NCBI GenBank assembly: GCA_964605705.1
Contig: CAZSDW010000027.1
Coordinates: 1-47,200 of the forward strand
Length of the DNA: 47,200 bases
Source of the DNA: CAZSDW01 sp964605705
Lineage (GTDB): Bacteria > Fidelibacterota > UBA2242
Direction: 5' to 3'
The stretch's first letter is position 1, and every line of letters starts with the position of its first letter. This document shows, in pieces, positions 1 to 8,335 of this stretch. Made by a program: the position numbers and the translations under genes. A model generated the notes under the pieces. That model was given only the letters and a program-made list of their open reading frames with translations. It had not been told where the DNA came from and ran no database searches.

Positions 1-521
1 CCCTGATGACCCTGCATTCCGCAAAGGGACTGGAATTTCCGGTTGTATTTATCTGCGGCTTGAACCAGGGTTTGTTTCCCTTAGATCGCGATAACAGCGA
101 AAAAGCAGTCGAAGAAGAGCGGCGTCTTTTTTATGTTGGTATAACGCGGGCAATGGAGAAGGTCTTTTTATCATCGGCTCAGCGTCGCAATCGGGCAGGA
201 GAAATCCAGTACCTTCCGGAATCAATCTTTTTAAGTGAATTACCCCCGGAATTAATTGAAGTCTGTACCATGCGCGAAGGTATCGTCAGAGCCTCCCGAT
301 CGGGCAGGATTTCCAGAAAATCGACAGATGAGTTTTATCAGGGGACACCGATTGATGGTTCCGGGAAAGCGGCACTTCCCGGCTCGATGGTTTCTCATAA
401 AATCTTTGGCGTTGGAAAAGTGTTGGATGTCAACGGATTTGGGGAGAGAGCCAAACTGCGCATCCATTTTCGCAGTTGTGGTATTAAAACAATTGTCGCC
501 AGGTTTGTGACAGTGAACTGA
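1..521 (+). CDS. UvrD/PcrA-type DNA helicase, C-terminal end (partial)
   Basis: The frame is open from base 3 to the stop at 519-521, so the window holds only the last ~173 residues of a superfamily 1 ATP-dependent 3'-5' DNA helicase, a family that unwinds DNA in repair and replication restart. Two hallmark motifs are visible: the motif V region (TLHSAKGLEFPVVF) right at the left edge, and motif VI (EEERRLFYVGITRA) about 35 residues on, whose Arg contacts ATP. The last ~45 residues (PGSMVSHKIFGVGKVLDV onward) look like the Tudor-like C-terminal domain found in PcrA/UvrD. The first ATG at base 6 is internal and not the start. PcrA and UvrD cannot be told apart from this part, so no symbol is given. 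The next gene is convergent, with its stop at 525, three bases away. Confidence 0.93.
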   Translation, partial: LMTLHSAKGLEFPVVFICGLNQGLFPLDRDNSEKAVEEERRLFYVGITRAMEKVFLSSAQRRNRAGEIQYLPESIFLSELPPELIEVCTMREGIVRASRSGRISRKSTDEFYQGTPIDGSGKAALPGSMVSHKIFGVGKVLDVNGFGERAKLRIHFRSCGIKTIVARFVTVN

Positions 522-524
522 GGA

Positions 525-1763
525 TTAGAAAGCTTCGGGATCACTTTCGAAACCGGTTTGATTCACATCAGTAATTTCACCGGATTCACCGTCAATTTCA
601 AATACCCGCCAGTAATTACCTTCGGTACCTGCTGGCATTTGATACATTTTAAGTAAATGATCTCCGTTATATATTTTGACAACAATATTCCCGCGGGACA
701 GAGCATCTCCGCTGGTCTCATTCCTGCCACTGTAATTGTGGACAGTGTATTGATAGGTGCCGGGATCAAGTCCATAGATAGTAATTGTCTCAGGACCGAA
801 AGAAGCGGTGTCATCGCGATCAAGATACTTTTTACCCTTAACCTGTGTCCTGCGATTCCAGTAAATATGAAAATCTTCTTTTCCCGGATGTGGTCCTCGT
901 AAGTGAGCATCCACATCGATGGGATAACGATCCCAGGTCAGAATAATTCGATAGTCCTGGGATGGAATGATTTTCGTCAGAACTGCATGAACAGATTGCG
1001 GAAAATCACCCATGACATCCACCCAGAATTTATCGGAAATATACTGTTTTTTACCAGTGAAGACCACATAGCGTCCATGGTCCACGGGTATGATAAATTT
1101 TCCACTGCTATCGGAAATCGCGCGGGTGACTGTTTCCTTTGTATCCCGGTCTTTGACGATGACCAGTGTTTCGTTCAGCGGATCGCCGGTGACTGCATCA
1201 ATCACTTTTCCGTATATCGCTCGCAATCGTGCATAGGCTTCGTTGACCTCAGTGATTTTTTTATCGGAGCCGTCAATTTCTGCCGGCAACCAGACCATGC
1301 CTGTAATGTCGGATTTAATCTGAATCGATTTAATCAGCCGGTCATTATCATAAAAGTCAACCTGGGCTTTTGAATCAGCAAAGACGTTTTCTTCAGTGCC
1401 GAAAAAATCATCAGCCCCGAATCCTTCTTCGATGAATTTATTTTTGACCCAGATTTGATAAATACCGGGAGTAAACCGCTTGATGATAAAAATTTCTTTA
1501 CTGATTTCAGGACTGGTTGATACGTCACCACTGGCGATAACATAGCCGTTGGGTGATTCACCCGGAACGCTTCCATTCAGTGTAAAACCAACCCCTTTTT
1601 GGAGATCAGGTACCACCAGAGCGGCTTCCAGTTCTGATCCAAAACTCGACCATGAAACGACAATCTTATAATCTTCGGCAGGAAGTGGATGATCAGCAAA
1701 AAGGTTTATATTTGCGGCGCTAAGCAGTGCAGCCATTAAAAAATGTATTCTTATAAATTTCAT
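525..1763 (-). CDS. Secreted protein with duplicated DUF2135/YfaP-like domains around a carboxypeptidase-regulatory-like domain
   Basis: A 412-residue protein with an N-terminal signal peptide (about residues 1-23, ending near NLFA-DHP), so it is probably exported. Three regions can be seen. Residues ~30-175 and ~265-405 are two diverged copies of the same module: each begins with a YKIVVSW/YRIILTW strand and ends in an E(I)DG..(K/E)ITDVN-type segment. The second copy carries WDRYPIDVDAHLRGP, which resembles the DVD-containing motif of YfaP/DUF2135 proteins. Between them, residues ~183-260 (YGKVIDAVTGDPLNETLVIV) look like a carboxypeptidase-regulatory-like beta-sandwich. AAAGGAT precedes the ATG at a good distance and supports the start. 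I see no catalytic residues; a surface or periplasmic binding/structural role is inference only. Confidence 0.8.
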   Translation of the reverse strand: MKFIRIHFLMAALLSAANINLFADHPLPAEDYKIVVSWSSFGSELEAALVVPDLQKGVGFTLNGSVPGESPNGYVIASGDVSTSPEISKEIFIIKRFTPGIYQIWVKNKFIEEGFGADDFFGTEENVFADSKAQVDFYDNDRLIKSIQIKSDITGMVWLPAEIDGSDKKITEVNEAYARLRAIYGKVIDAVTGDPLNETLVIVKDRDTKETVTRAISDSSGKFIIPVDHGRYVVFTGKKQYISDKFWVDVMGDFPQSVHAVLTKIIPSQDYRIILTWDRYPIDVDAHLRGPHPGKEDFHIYWNRRTQVKGKKYLDRDDTASFGPETITIYGLDPGTYQYTVHNYSGRNETSGDALSRGNIVVKIYNGDHLLKMYQMPAGTEGNYWRVFEIDGESGEITDVNQTGFESDPEAF

Positions 1764-1857
1764 TTCAATCCTTTAAAAAATCTATATACTTAAAATTTAG
1801 ATACCACCGGTTGCTGAAAGTTGTCGCTGATTTGTGACCTTTGGCAAACAGCATGCA

Positions 1858-2304
1858 TTATTCGATAACAGCCCAAGGAACTCCGGTTTTAATAAACTGC
1901 CGTGCAATTTTATCGCATTCTTCGTTATAATAGTTACCTGAATGACCGGCGACATAATGCCACCGGATTTCCGGATGATTTAACGAATCAAGCAATTCCC
2001 AGAGATCACGGTTTTTGACCGGTTTTTTACTGGCGGTTTTCCAGTTTTTTGATTTCCAGTTCGACATCCATTCGGTAATGCCTTTACGAACGTACTCACT
2101 GTCCGTATAAAGTGTGGCGGCTTCAGCAGGTTTCAAATTTTTCAGGGCTTCGATGACAGCGGTCATTTCCATCCGGTTATTGGTCGTCGTTTTGTCGAAG
2201 CCACCCCATTTTTTTATCGTTTTTTTATTTTCGACCAGGATGACTGCCCAGCCGCCGGGACCCGGATTTCCGGAACACGCACCATCGGTATAAAAAGTTT
2301 TCAT
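1858..2304 (-). CDS. rnhA: Ribonuclease HI
   Basis: A 148-residue type 1 RNase H, the usual length for the family. It cleaves the RNA strand of RNA-DNA hybrids and acts in the cytoplasm on R-loops and Okazaki primers. All four metal-binding carboxylates are in place: D7 (FYTDGACSGNPGPGGW), E46 (NNRMEMTA), D68 (LYTDSEYV) and D131 (NEECDKIA). The mobile histidine H121 sits in VAGHSGN. The Lys/Trp-rich stretch at ~80-100 (WMSNWKSKNWKTASKK) is the basic protrusion that grips the hybrid in the E. coli enzyme. No strong ribosome binding site is seen. It lies between two unrelated exported proteins on the same strand, 28 bases downstream of the TPR protein gene. Confidence 0.97.
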   Translation of the reverse strand: MKTFYTDGACSGNPGPGGWAVILVENKKTIKKWGGFDKTTTNNRMEMTAVIEALKNLKPAEAATLYTDSEYVRKGITEWMSNWKSKNWKTASKKPVKNRDLWELLDSLNHPEIRWHYVAGHSGNYYNEECDKIARQFIKTGVPWAVIE

Positions 2305-2332
2305 TAAATTCCAATCAGTTTAGCGTTATCAG

Positions 2333-4102
2333 TTATCGCGGATTCTCGATTTTTGCAAGAATGTTGTTGTTAAAATAAAAATAAACATCACCGGAATCGC
2401 CGGTTGTTTTATAAATCCATAATTCATAAACGTTGTTTTTATTGGTTTCCAATGATTTTTTATAATAAGGTGAACCCAGTTCGGATTCGATAATTGCCGC
2501 TGTTTTTCCAATCAGTGGCGTCAGTTGCGAATCTTCCGGGATTCGGCGGGATTCCTCCACGAGGTATTTCAGGCGGTCAATTCCTGCCTGTCTTTTGAGA
2601 TATTGAATGCCATCTTCCAGCGTCTGAATATAAGGCTCAGTGACGGATCCAATTTCCGGTTGCATCTCGGTAGCTGATCGCAGGGATTCCAGTGCCAGTT
2701 CAATACTCTGGTGATCTATTGAAAGGTTAAAATCGTTGATATAACCATAGGCTACTTTTGAAAGATAGGGTGTCACTCGTTCTTTGATCGGCGGGTATTT
2801 TCCCACGGCAAGATCAAAAAACTGAATGGCTTTTTCCCAGGCGCCATAGTTCGTGAATACCACCCCGCGATGAAAATAGATTTCACTCCAGTACTGGTTC
2901 TTTAGATTATCCGAGTTGGGAAATTTTAATGTCTTTGTTCTGTTCAGGAATTCGATTCCATCTTCAATTTTATTGTTAATCAGCAAAGAATCCAGGTAAT
3001 TTTGCCACCAACTTCGGATTACCTGAAAACAGCTGTCAAGGTCACCGGCTACAGATGGATTACCAATGGCGGCAGCTTTGTTCAGATACAAAGAGGCTTG
3101 ATTGCGATTACCTTTTTTTAATGCCTGTTTTGCGAGATCGACCTGCTGAAAAGCCATCAGATAGTCACATCTGTCCACCATCATCCGGGCTTTGAACAAG
3201 CGGGGATGAGATGGATTCGATGCAATAAATTCCTCGAAGCCGGCTTTTGCGGCGATATAATCTTTTCTTTTATATTGAACTTTGGCTGCATCAGCCTGGG
3301 TCGGACTGCCACCGTTTATCATGTTGAAGGTAAAGTAAATGCCGAGGCTGCTGAAATCCATGGTCCGAATCGGAGTGAGGTCATCTACGTCCGGAAAATC
3401 ATTAAACTTTGCCGTTGTATAGCGGATTTCGATTCCGTAGCCGTCTTTGTAATTTGAGTCAATCCGGGAAAGCCGCTTGAAACCGACTGCAACCGAATGT
3501 GTATTGCCTTTCTGTTTGAGAAAACGATCACCTTCGTAAGTCTTATAAAGCGAGGCACTGGATTTTCCCCAATTCCACTGAATATAATTGTAGAAGCGTT
3601 GTGACCATTGGAATAAAATAGACTGGCTGATGTGCCAATCCATCAACTGAGGGGCAAAATAAAGCTGATCATCGGATTCTGCGGTATTCTGTTTCCAGAT
3701 TTCGGGTAACTCTTTTTTCTGTGATGAGGTGGAATATCTGAATCCAACACCGGTCTGAAAATCGAGCATATTTTGCGGGATTAATAGCGCAACCAGATTA
3801 ATTTTTGCCAGCTCCAGCTCGACGCTGTGCATATAACGATTGGTAAAGATTGCATCATATCCGAAAAAGTAGGTCTTGGTCGTGTCGTATCCCAGCAGCG
3901 CCATCTCTGTTGAATCTGTACCGATTGCGTTCATGTGCAGAATTTCCGAGCCGGCTTTAATTTCAAACGGCGAAAATGAAAACGGATAACGATATTCGAT
4001 CGGATTCCGTAAAAAATCAGCAATTTTATATACAATTGACTGAGCCGATGCAATGGAATGAACACTGATGAATATCCAGAATATGGCTGTGCGAATTTTC
4101 AT
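2333..4102 (-). CDS. Exported protein: barrel-like N-terminal half plus TPR-like repeats, unknown function
   Basis: I do not recognise this protein. The frame can be read from 4141, but the ATG at 4102 gives a clean signal peptide (MKIRTAIFWIFISVHSIASAQS), so I start there (589 residues). Residues ~25-300 are rich in alternating aromatic/polar strands (for example YIQWNWGKSSASLYKTY, GYGIEIRYTTAKF, SLGIYFTFN), suggesting outer-membrane beta-strands or a beta-sandwich. From ~305 (AAKVQYKRKDYIAAKAGFEEFI) to ~520 the protein is helical with TPR-like pairs (for example GAWEKAIQFFDLAVGKYPP). The last ~50 residues (ELGSPYYKKSLETNKNNVYELWIY) resemble a small beta domain of the kind often fused to lipoproteins. 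It is transcribed away from the DUF4159 operon. An envelope role is inferred from the signal peptide only. Confidence 0.75.
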   Translation of the reverse strand: MKIRTAIFWIFISVHSIASAQSIVYKIADFLRNPIEYRYPFSFSPFEIKAGSEILHMNAIGTDSTEMALLGYDTTKTYFFGYDAIFTNRYMHSVELELAKINLVALLIPQNMLDFQTGVGFRYSTSSQKKELPEIWKQNTAESDDQLYFAPQLMDWHISQSILFQWSQRFYNYIQWNWGKSSASLYKTYEGDRFLKQKGNTHSVAVGFKRLSRIDSNYKDGYGIEIRYTTAKFNDFPDVDDLTPIRTMDFSSLGIYFTFNMINGGSPTQADAAKVQYKRKDYIAAKAGFEEFIASNPSHPRLFKARMMVDRCDYLMAFQQVDLAKQALKKGNRNQASLYLNKAAAIGNPSVAGDLDSCFQVIRSWWQNYLDSLLINNKIEDGIEFLNRTKTLKFPNSDNLKNQYWSEIYFHRGVVFTNYGAWEKAIQFFDLAVGKYPPIKERVTPYLSKVAYGYINDFNLSIDHQSIELALESLRSATEMQPEIGSVTEPYIQTLEDGIQYLKRQAGIDRLKYLVEESRRIPEDSQLTPLIGKTAAIIESELGSPYYKKSLETNKNNVYELWIYKTTGDSGDVYFYFNNNILAKIENPR

Positions 4103-4239
4103 TATGTAAAAATAAATAGTATCCTTGTGAAAAGTAAGCAAAATTTACCCGAAAGATCGTAAATTAGTATGCCTTTTAACGTAAATTTCTTTGAATTTCG
4201 ATATTGAAACAATGCTAATAATATTTTGTTAAAATATTC

Positions 4240-4932
4240 ATGAATCTACTGAGAGCGAAAAAATATTCCCGATTAATGATTGTGGTCATATGTTTTCTGA
4301 TCGGATGGCACAGTCGCTTTCTGGCTTCTCAGGACTTTGGAAAATTCAGCATTGCCCGTCTGAAATATGATGGCGGCGGCGACTGGTACAGTGATCCGAG
4401 TTCACTGCCGAATCTGCTGCAGTTTGTTTCCGATAATGCTCCGGTGGCGGTTGACCTGAATGAACACCGGGTATCAGTAATGGATAAGGAGTTGTTTTCT
4501 TTTCCTTACCTGTATCTGACGGGACATGGGAATATCCGCTTTTCCGAAGAAGAGATTCTGCGACTCAGGCAATATTTACAGGCCGGTGGATTCCTGCACG
4601 CCGATGACAATTATGGGATGGATGCCTCATTTCGAAGAGAAATTCATCGCTAGAAAACCGAAAATCAAAAGGATGAGTATCCGATAGATCATCCGCTATT
4701 TCACTGTTATTATGATTTTCCCAATGGCTTACCTAAAATTCACGAACATGATAATAAGCCGGCTCAGGGACTTGGTATATTTTATGAAGATCGCCTGGTG
4801 CTATTCTACAGCTATGAGTGCGACCTGGGAGATGGCTGGGAAGACCCGAATGTCCATAACGATCCCGAAGAGAAACATCGGGTAGCCCTGGAAATGGGCA
4901 CGAATATCATCATCTATTCATTGAGCCAATGA
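4240..4932 (+). pseudogene. DUF4159 domain protein, reading frame interrupted by an in-frame TAG
   Basis: Translation from ATG 4240 gives an N-terminal membrane/signal segment (MIVVICFLIGWHSRFLASQ), then a typical DUF4159 core: FSIARLKYDGGGDWYSDPSSL, FPYLYLTGHGNIRFSEEE, and GGFLHADDNYGMDASFRREI. The frame hits TAG at 4651-4653 but continues open in the same frame with the expected rest of the domain (IDHPLFHCYYDFPNGLPKIH, FYSYECDLGDGWEDP, VHNDPEEKHRVALEMG) to TGA at 4930-4932. The lengths on both sides fit the family, so this is a single-base nonsense change (for example CAG to TAG), a sequencing error or recoding, not a frameshift. The fold is thought to resemble a class I glutamine amidotransferase-like domain; its activity is unknown. 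The TGA overlaps the next gene's start (ATGA), so the two were translationally coupled. Confidence 0.8.
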
Positions 4933-7900
4933 GCAATACCGATACACTAATCAGTTCCCTGAAGAATAAACTGGACGAACTACGGCGGAAATGGAGCCGC
5001 TTTGTTTTTCTGAACGGTCTGGTCAGGGCAGTGATGCTTGTACTGGCGATTATCTTAATTCTCAGTACGATTGAGGGTTTTCGATATTTCGGCGTTTCAA
5101 TCCGACAGAATATTTTCCGGTTTTCGATTGCTTTTACTTCGTTATTTATTATAACACCGCTGATCCTTGCACTGCTGATCCGCCGGAACCGAATGGTCTC
5201 ATACTCGGATGAGCGCCTGGCTATTAGAATTGGACAGGCATTTCCTAAAATTGCAGACCGAATGTTGAATGTTCTCCAGCTGCTTGAAATGGCACAGCAC
5301 CGGCATTCCGGTTATTCGACCGAGCTGGCAGAGCATTCCGTAAAATCATTTTCAAAGGAATCTGAACAGTACGATTTTGAAAAAATCATTCCCTGGAAAA
5401 AATTCAGAAACTCAATGATCCAGTGTGTCTCGGTCGTCGCGGTATTACTGATTTTCGTTGGAATCTGGAACGATTTTTACTTGAATAGCTTTGTGCGATT
5501 GACTCATCCCCGACAGACATATGAAGTCCCACTTCCGTTTTCAATTAGTTCACTCAATGGTTCGTTTGGTGTATTCGGTGGAGACTCGGTAACCGTGAAA
5601 ATTTTGTGCCGTGGCGATATACCGGAAACCATCCGGTTTCGCTCCATATTTCCCGATTATGTTGTGAATGTTTNNNNNNNNNNTCAGTGCCAGTCTGTGA
5701 TTCCAATGTAGTTGGTATTGATCTGGGAGCAATTCGCAGCACGGTTCTCTATGAAGCATTTGTCGAAAATCGATCGATTTTCAAACCCTGGAAGAAAATT
5801 AGCAGTGGCACTGACACGATTTTTGTCACAGACCGACCGCAAATTCTGAAGGTTAAAACCAGAATTAGTGCTCCTGCTTATACCGGTTTGGGAACCGTGT
5901 CACAGGAATCGAATAATCCGGAGCTGCTGGTCTATCCCGGCAGTGACTTACAATTGACAATTACTGCAAATAAAATCCTTACCGATGCTCAGATACGCTT
6001 TGATTCGGGGAGTGAAATTTCTTTGATTGTCTCCGGGAAGTCCGCACAGGGGCAGTTCAAAGCTCAAGAAGCGGACGAATTCATCCTGGTTGTGCTGGAT
6101 GAAAATGATGTTTCCAATATCGATCCGATGAAATATAAACTCCGCATTGTACCGGATTCGTATCCAGTTTGTCAGTTGATTTCACCGGATGCGGATATTG
6201 AATTAACAGAAGCAATGGAGATTCCATTGGGTATCCGGATCAGTGATGATTTCGGATTTTCAAGAGCGGATATTCGTTACAGGGTATTGAAACGTTATGC
6301 TTCGGAGGAAGCAATCGAACGGAGCGTCGAATTTCCAATTAATAATAAGCAATTAACTGCCCAGGAATTGTATAAAAACTGGTCGGTGGGTGACTTGAAT
6401 CTTTCCCCGGAAGATTTCATAGAATTCTGGACAATCATTTATGATAATGATGAAATCAATGGACCTAAGTCCGCATCCTCGCGAATTCGGAAAGCCCGGT
6501 TTCCTTCGTTAAATGATCTGTTCTCCGAATTTTATGAACAGCAGGATGACGTCATGGAAGAGGGCGAGGAGATTCGTGATTTTCTGGAAAGCGCCAAAGA
6601 TGTTCTGGAAGAAATCTCGCTGGAGCTGTTGAAAGAACCGCAGGTCAATTGGGAACAGAAAAATCAGTTAGCGAAGGAGATTGAGAAAACCAAAGAAGCG
6701 GGTGAAAAACTTTCTAAGATGGCGGATCAGATCGATGCCATGATTCAAAAGAGCCGTGAAAATGATCTGTTTGATGAAGAAACGCTTGATAAATACAGTC
6801 AGCTGCAGAAGACATTCCAGGAGGTCATGACTCCGGAACTTCGTGAAGCCATGGAGAAACTGCAGAAAGCCCTCGAGAAAATGGATAATGAAGAAATTCG
6901 GAAGGCACTGTCCCAGTTCAAAACCAGCCGAGAAGAATTTTCCAGGGAAATTGACCGCATGCTGCAATTATTAGAAAGGGTGAAAATCGAACAATCAGTG
7001 GATGAAATAGTCCGTCGTCTGGAGGATATTGTCCAGCGCCAGGAAAATCTGAATCAGGAAATTGATCAGACATCGAAATCGGAGATGGCGAAACTGGAAC
7101 AGCAGGCAAATACCGAGAAAGCCATTGAAAGAGACACAAAAACTACTTTCGATGTCATGGAACGGACAAGTGAAGATATGAAGAATTTTCCCTTGATGCC
7201 CTCTGAACAGTTGAGAGAAATGACTGACAAGTTTCAAAAGTCCGATTTGATGACTGATTATAAACAGGTCCAAAGTTCTTTAAAAAGTGGAAAAATGGAG
7301 CAGGCACAAAATCACTCCGATTCTGCTCAAAAACAATTACAGGAATTTCTCCAGGAAATGCAACAGTTCCAATCGGATTTCAATGCGAACCAGATGAATG
7401 AGATAATGAACGATTTTCGTGACATTATTTCAAAAACCATGCGGGTATCACAGAATCAGGAACGGCTGAGTGAGGTGATCGGACAGACTCCCCGGCAGAG
7501 TGATAATTTGATGGAAGCTGCCGTTCAACAACAGCAGCTTAAGCAAAATTTAGGGAAGGTTATCGGGGAAATTATTGAACTGTCGAATAAAACCTTCGGG
7601 CTTTCATCCAGCATCGGGAAAAGCTTGGGACAGGCATCCTCGGCGATGAATAGTGCCATTCAGCAGATGGAGGAGCGCAATCCGGTTGTCGCAGCAAAAT
7701 CGGCAAAAAATGCAACAGCGGCACTGAATCGATCAGCCCTTGACCTGATAAATTCAATGAATCAGCTGCAACAGAGTGGATCAGCCTCGGGATTTGAAAG
7801 TTATTTGGAACAGTTGCAGAAAATGGCTGGTCAGCAGCAGGGAATCAATGAAGATACGCAATTGTTTGGGATTGGTGAAAGTGGACAGCAGGCAGCTCTG

Positions 7901-8332
7901 CGACGTCTGGCAGCCCGCCAACAGCAAATGCGGAAGTCTCTGGAACAACTCCAGGAAGAGATCCAAGAAAGTGGCGAGCAGACCGGCGACCTGAGTGGCG
8001 TTGCCAAAGATATGGAAGAGGTAATCAGTGACCTGCAACAAAACCGGATTTTACGACAAACACTGGAACGCCAGCAACGTATTTTAACCCGATTGCTGGA
8101 TGCTCAGAAATCGATGCGAACTCAGGATTACAAAAAAGAACGCAAGAGCAAATCGGGACAGGATATACTACGGGAGTCTCCCGGTCAGTTACCCTCAGAC
8201 CTGGGAGCAAGGCAGTCTCTCCTTCAGGAAAATCTTGAAAAAGCCTTGAAAGAGGGCTATACTAAAGAAACTGAAAATATCATCCGGCAATATTTTGAAT
8301 TGTTATCAAAAGAAAATGCAGAGAAGAAATAG
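4929..8332 (+). CDS. DUF4175-family membrane protein with long coiled coil (spans assembly gap)
   Basis: The start overlaps the stop of the DUF4159 gene by four bases (ATGA). Frame 3 runs from 4929 into the run of Ns, and the matching continuation lies in another frame after the gap (from 5684 to TAG 8330-8332), so I read it as one gene of ~1,135 or more residues. Seen: three hydrophobic segments at about residues 28-46, 66-84 and 164-182; a beta-rich domain across the gap (FSISSLNGSFGVFGGDSVTV before, YEAFVENRSIFKPW after) that resembles the extracytoplasmic part of DUF4175 proteins; then from about base 6500 a very long Gln/Glu/Lys-rich coiled coil. The charged C-terminus has LRESPGQLPSDLGARQSLL. 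Function is not known; the family is seen next to DUF4159 genes in FCB bacteria. An inner-membrane anchor with periplasmic coiled coil is inference. Confidence 0.82.
5674..5683. other. Assembly gap (10 Ns)
   Basis: Ten undetermined bases lie inside the DUF4175 gene. Ten is a placeholder: the coding frame is position-mod-3 class 0 before the gap and class 2 after it, so the true number of missing bases must be 2 modulo 3 for the gene to be intact. Confidence 0.99.
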
Positions 8333-8335
8333 ATA

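Noticed and set aside
903..1373. 156-residue frame on the plus strand
   Set aside because: Antisense to the secreted duplicated-domain protein, which has a signal peptide and SD.
4651..4653. TAG reassigned to an amino acid in this genome
   Set aside because: khpA, pruA and the DUF4175 gene end at TAG at expected C-termini, so TAG is used as a stop here.
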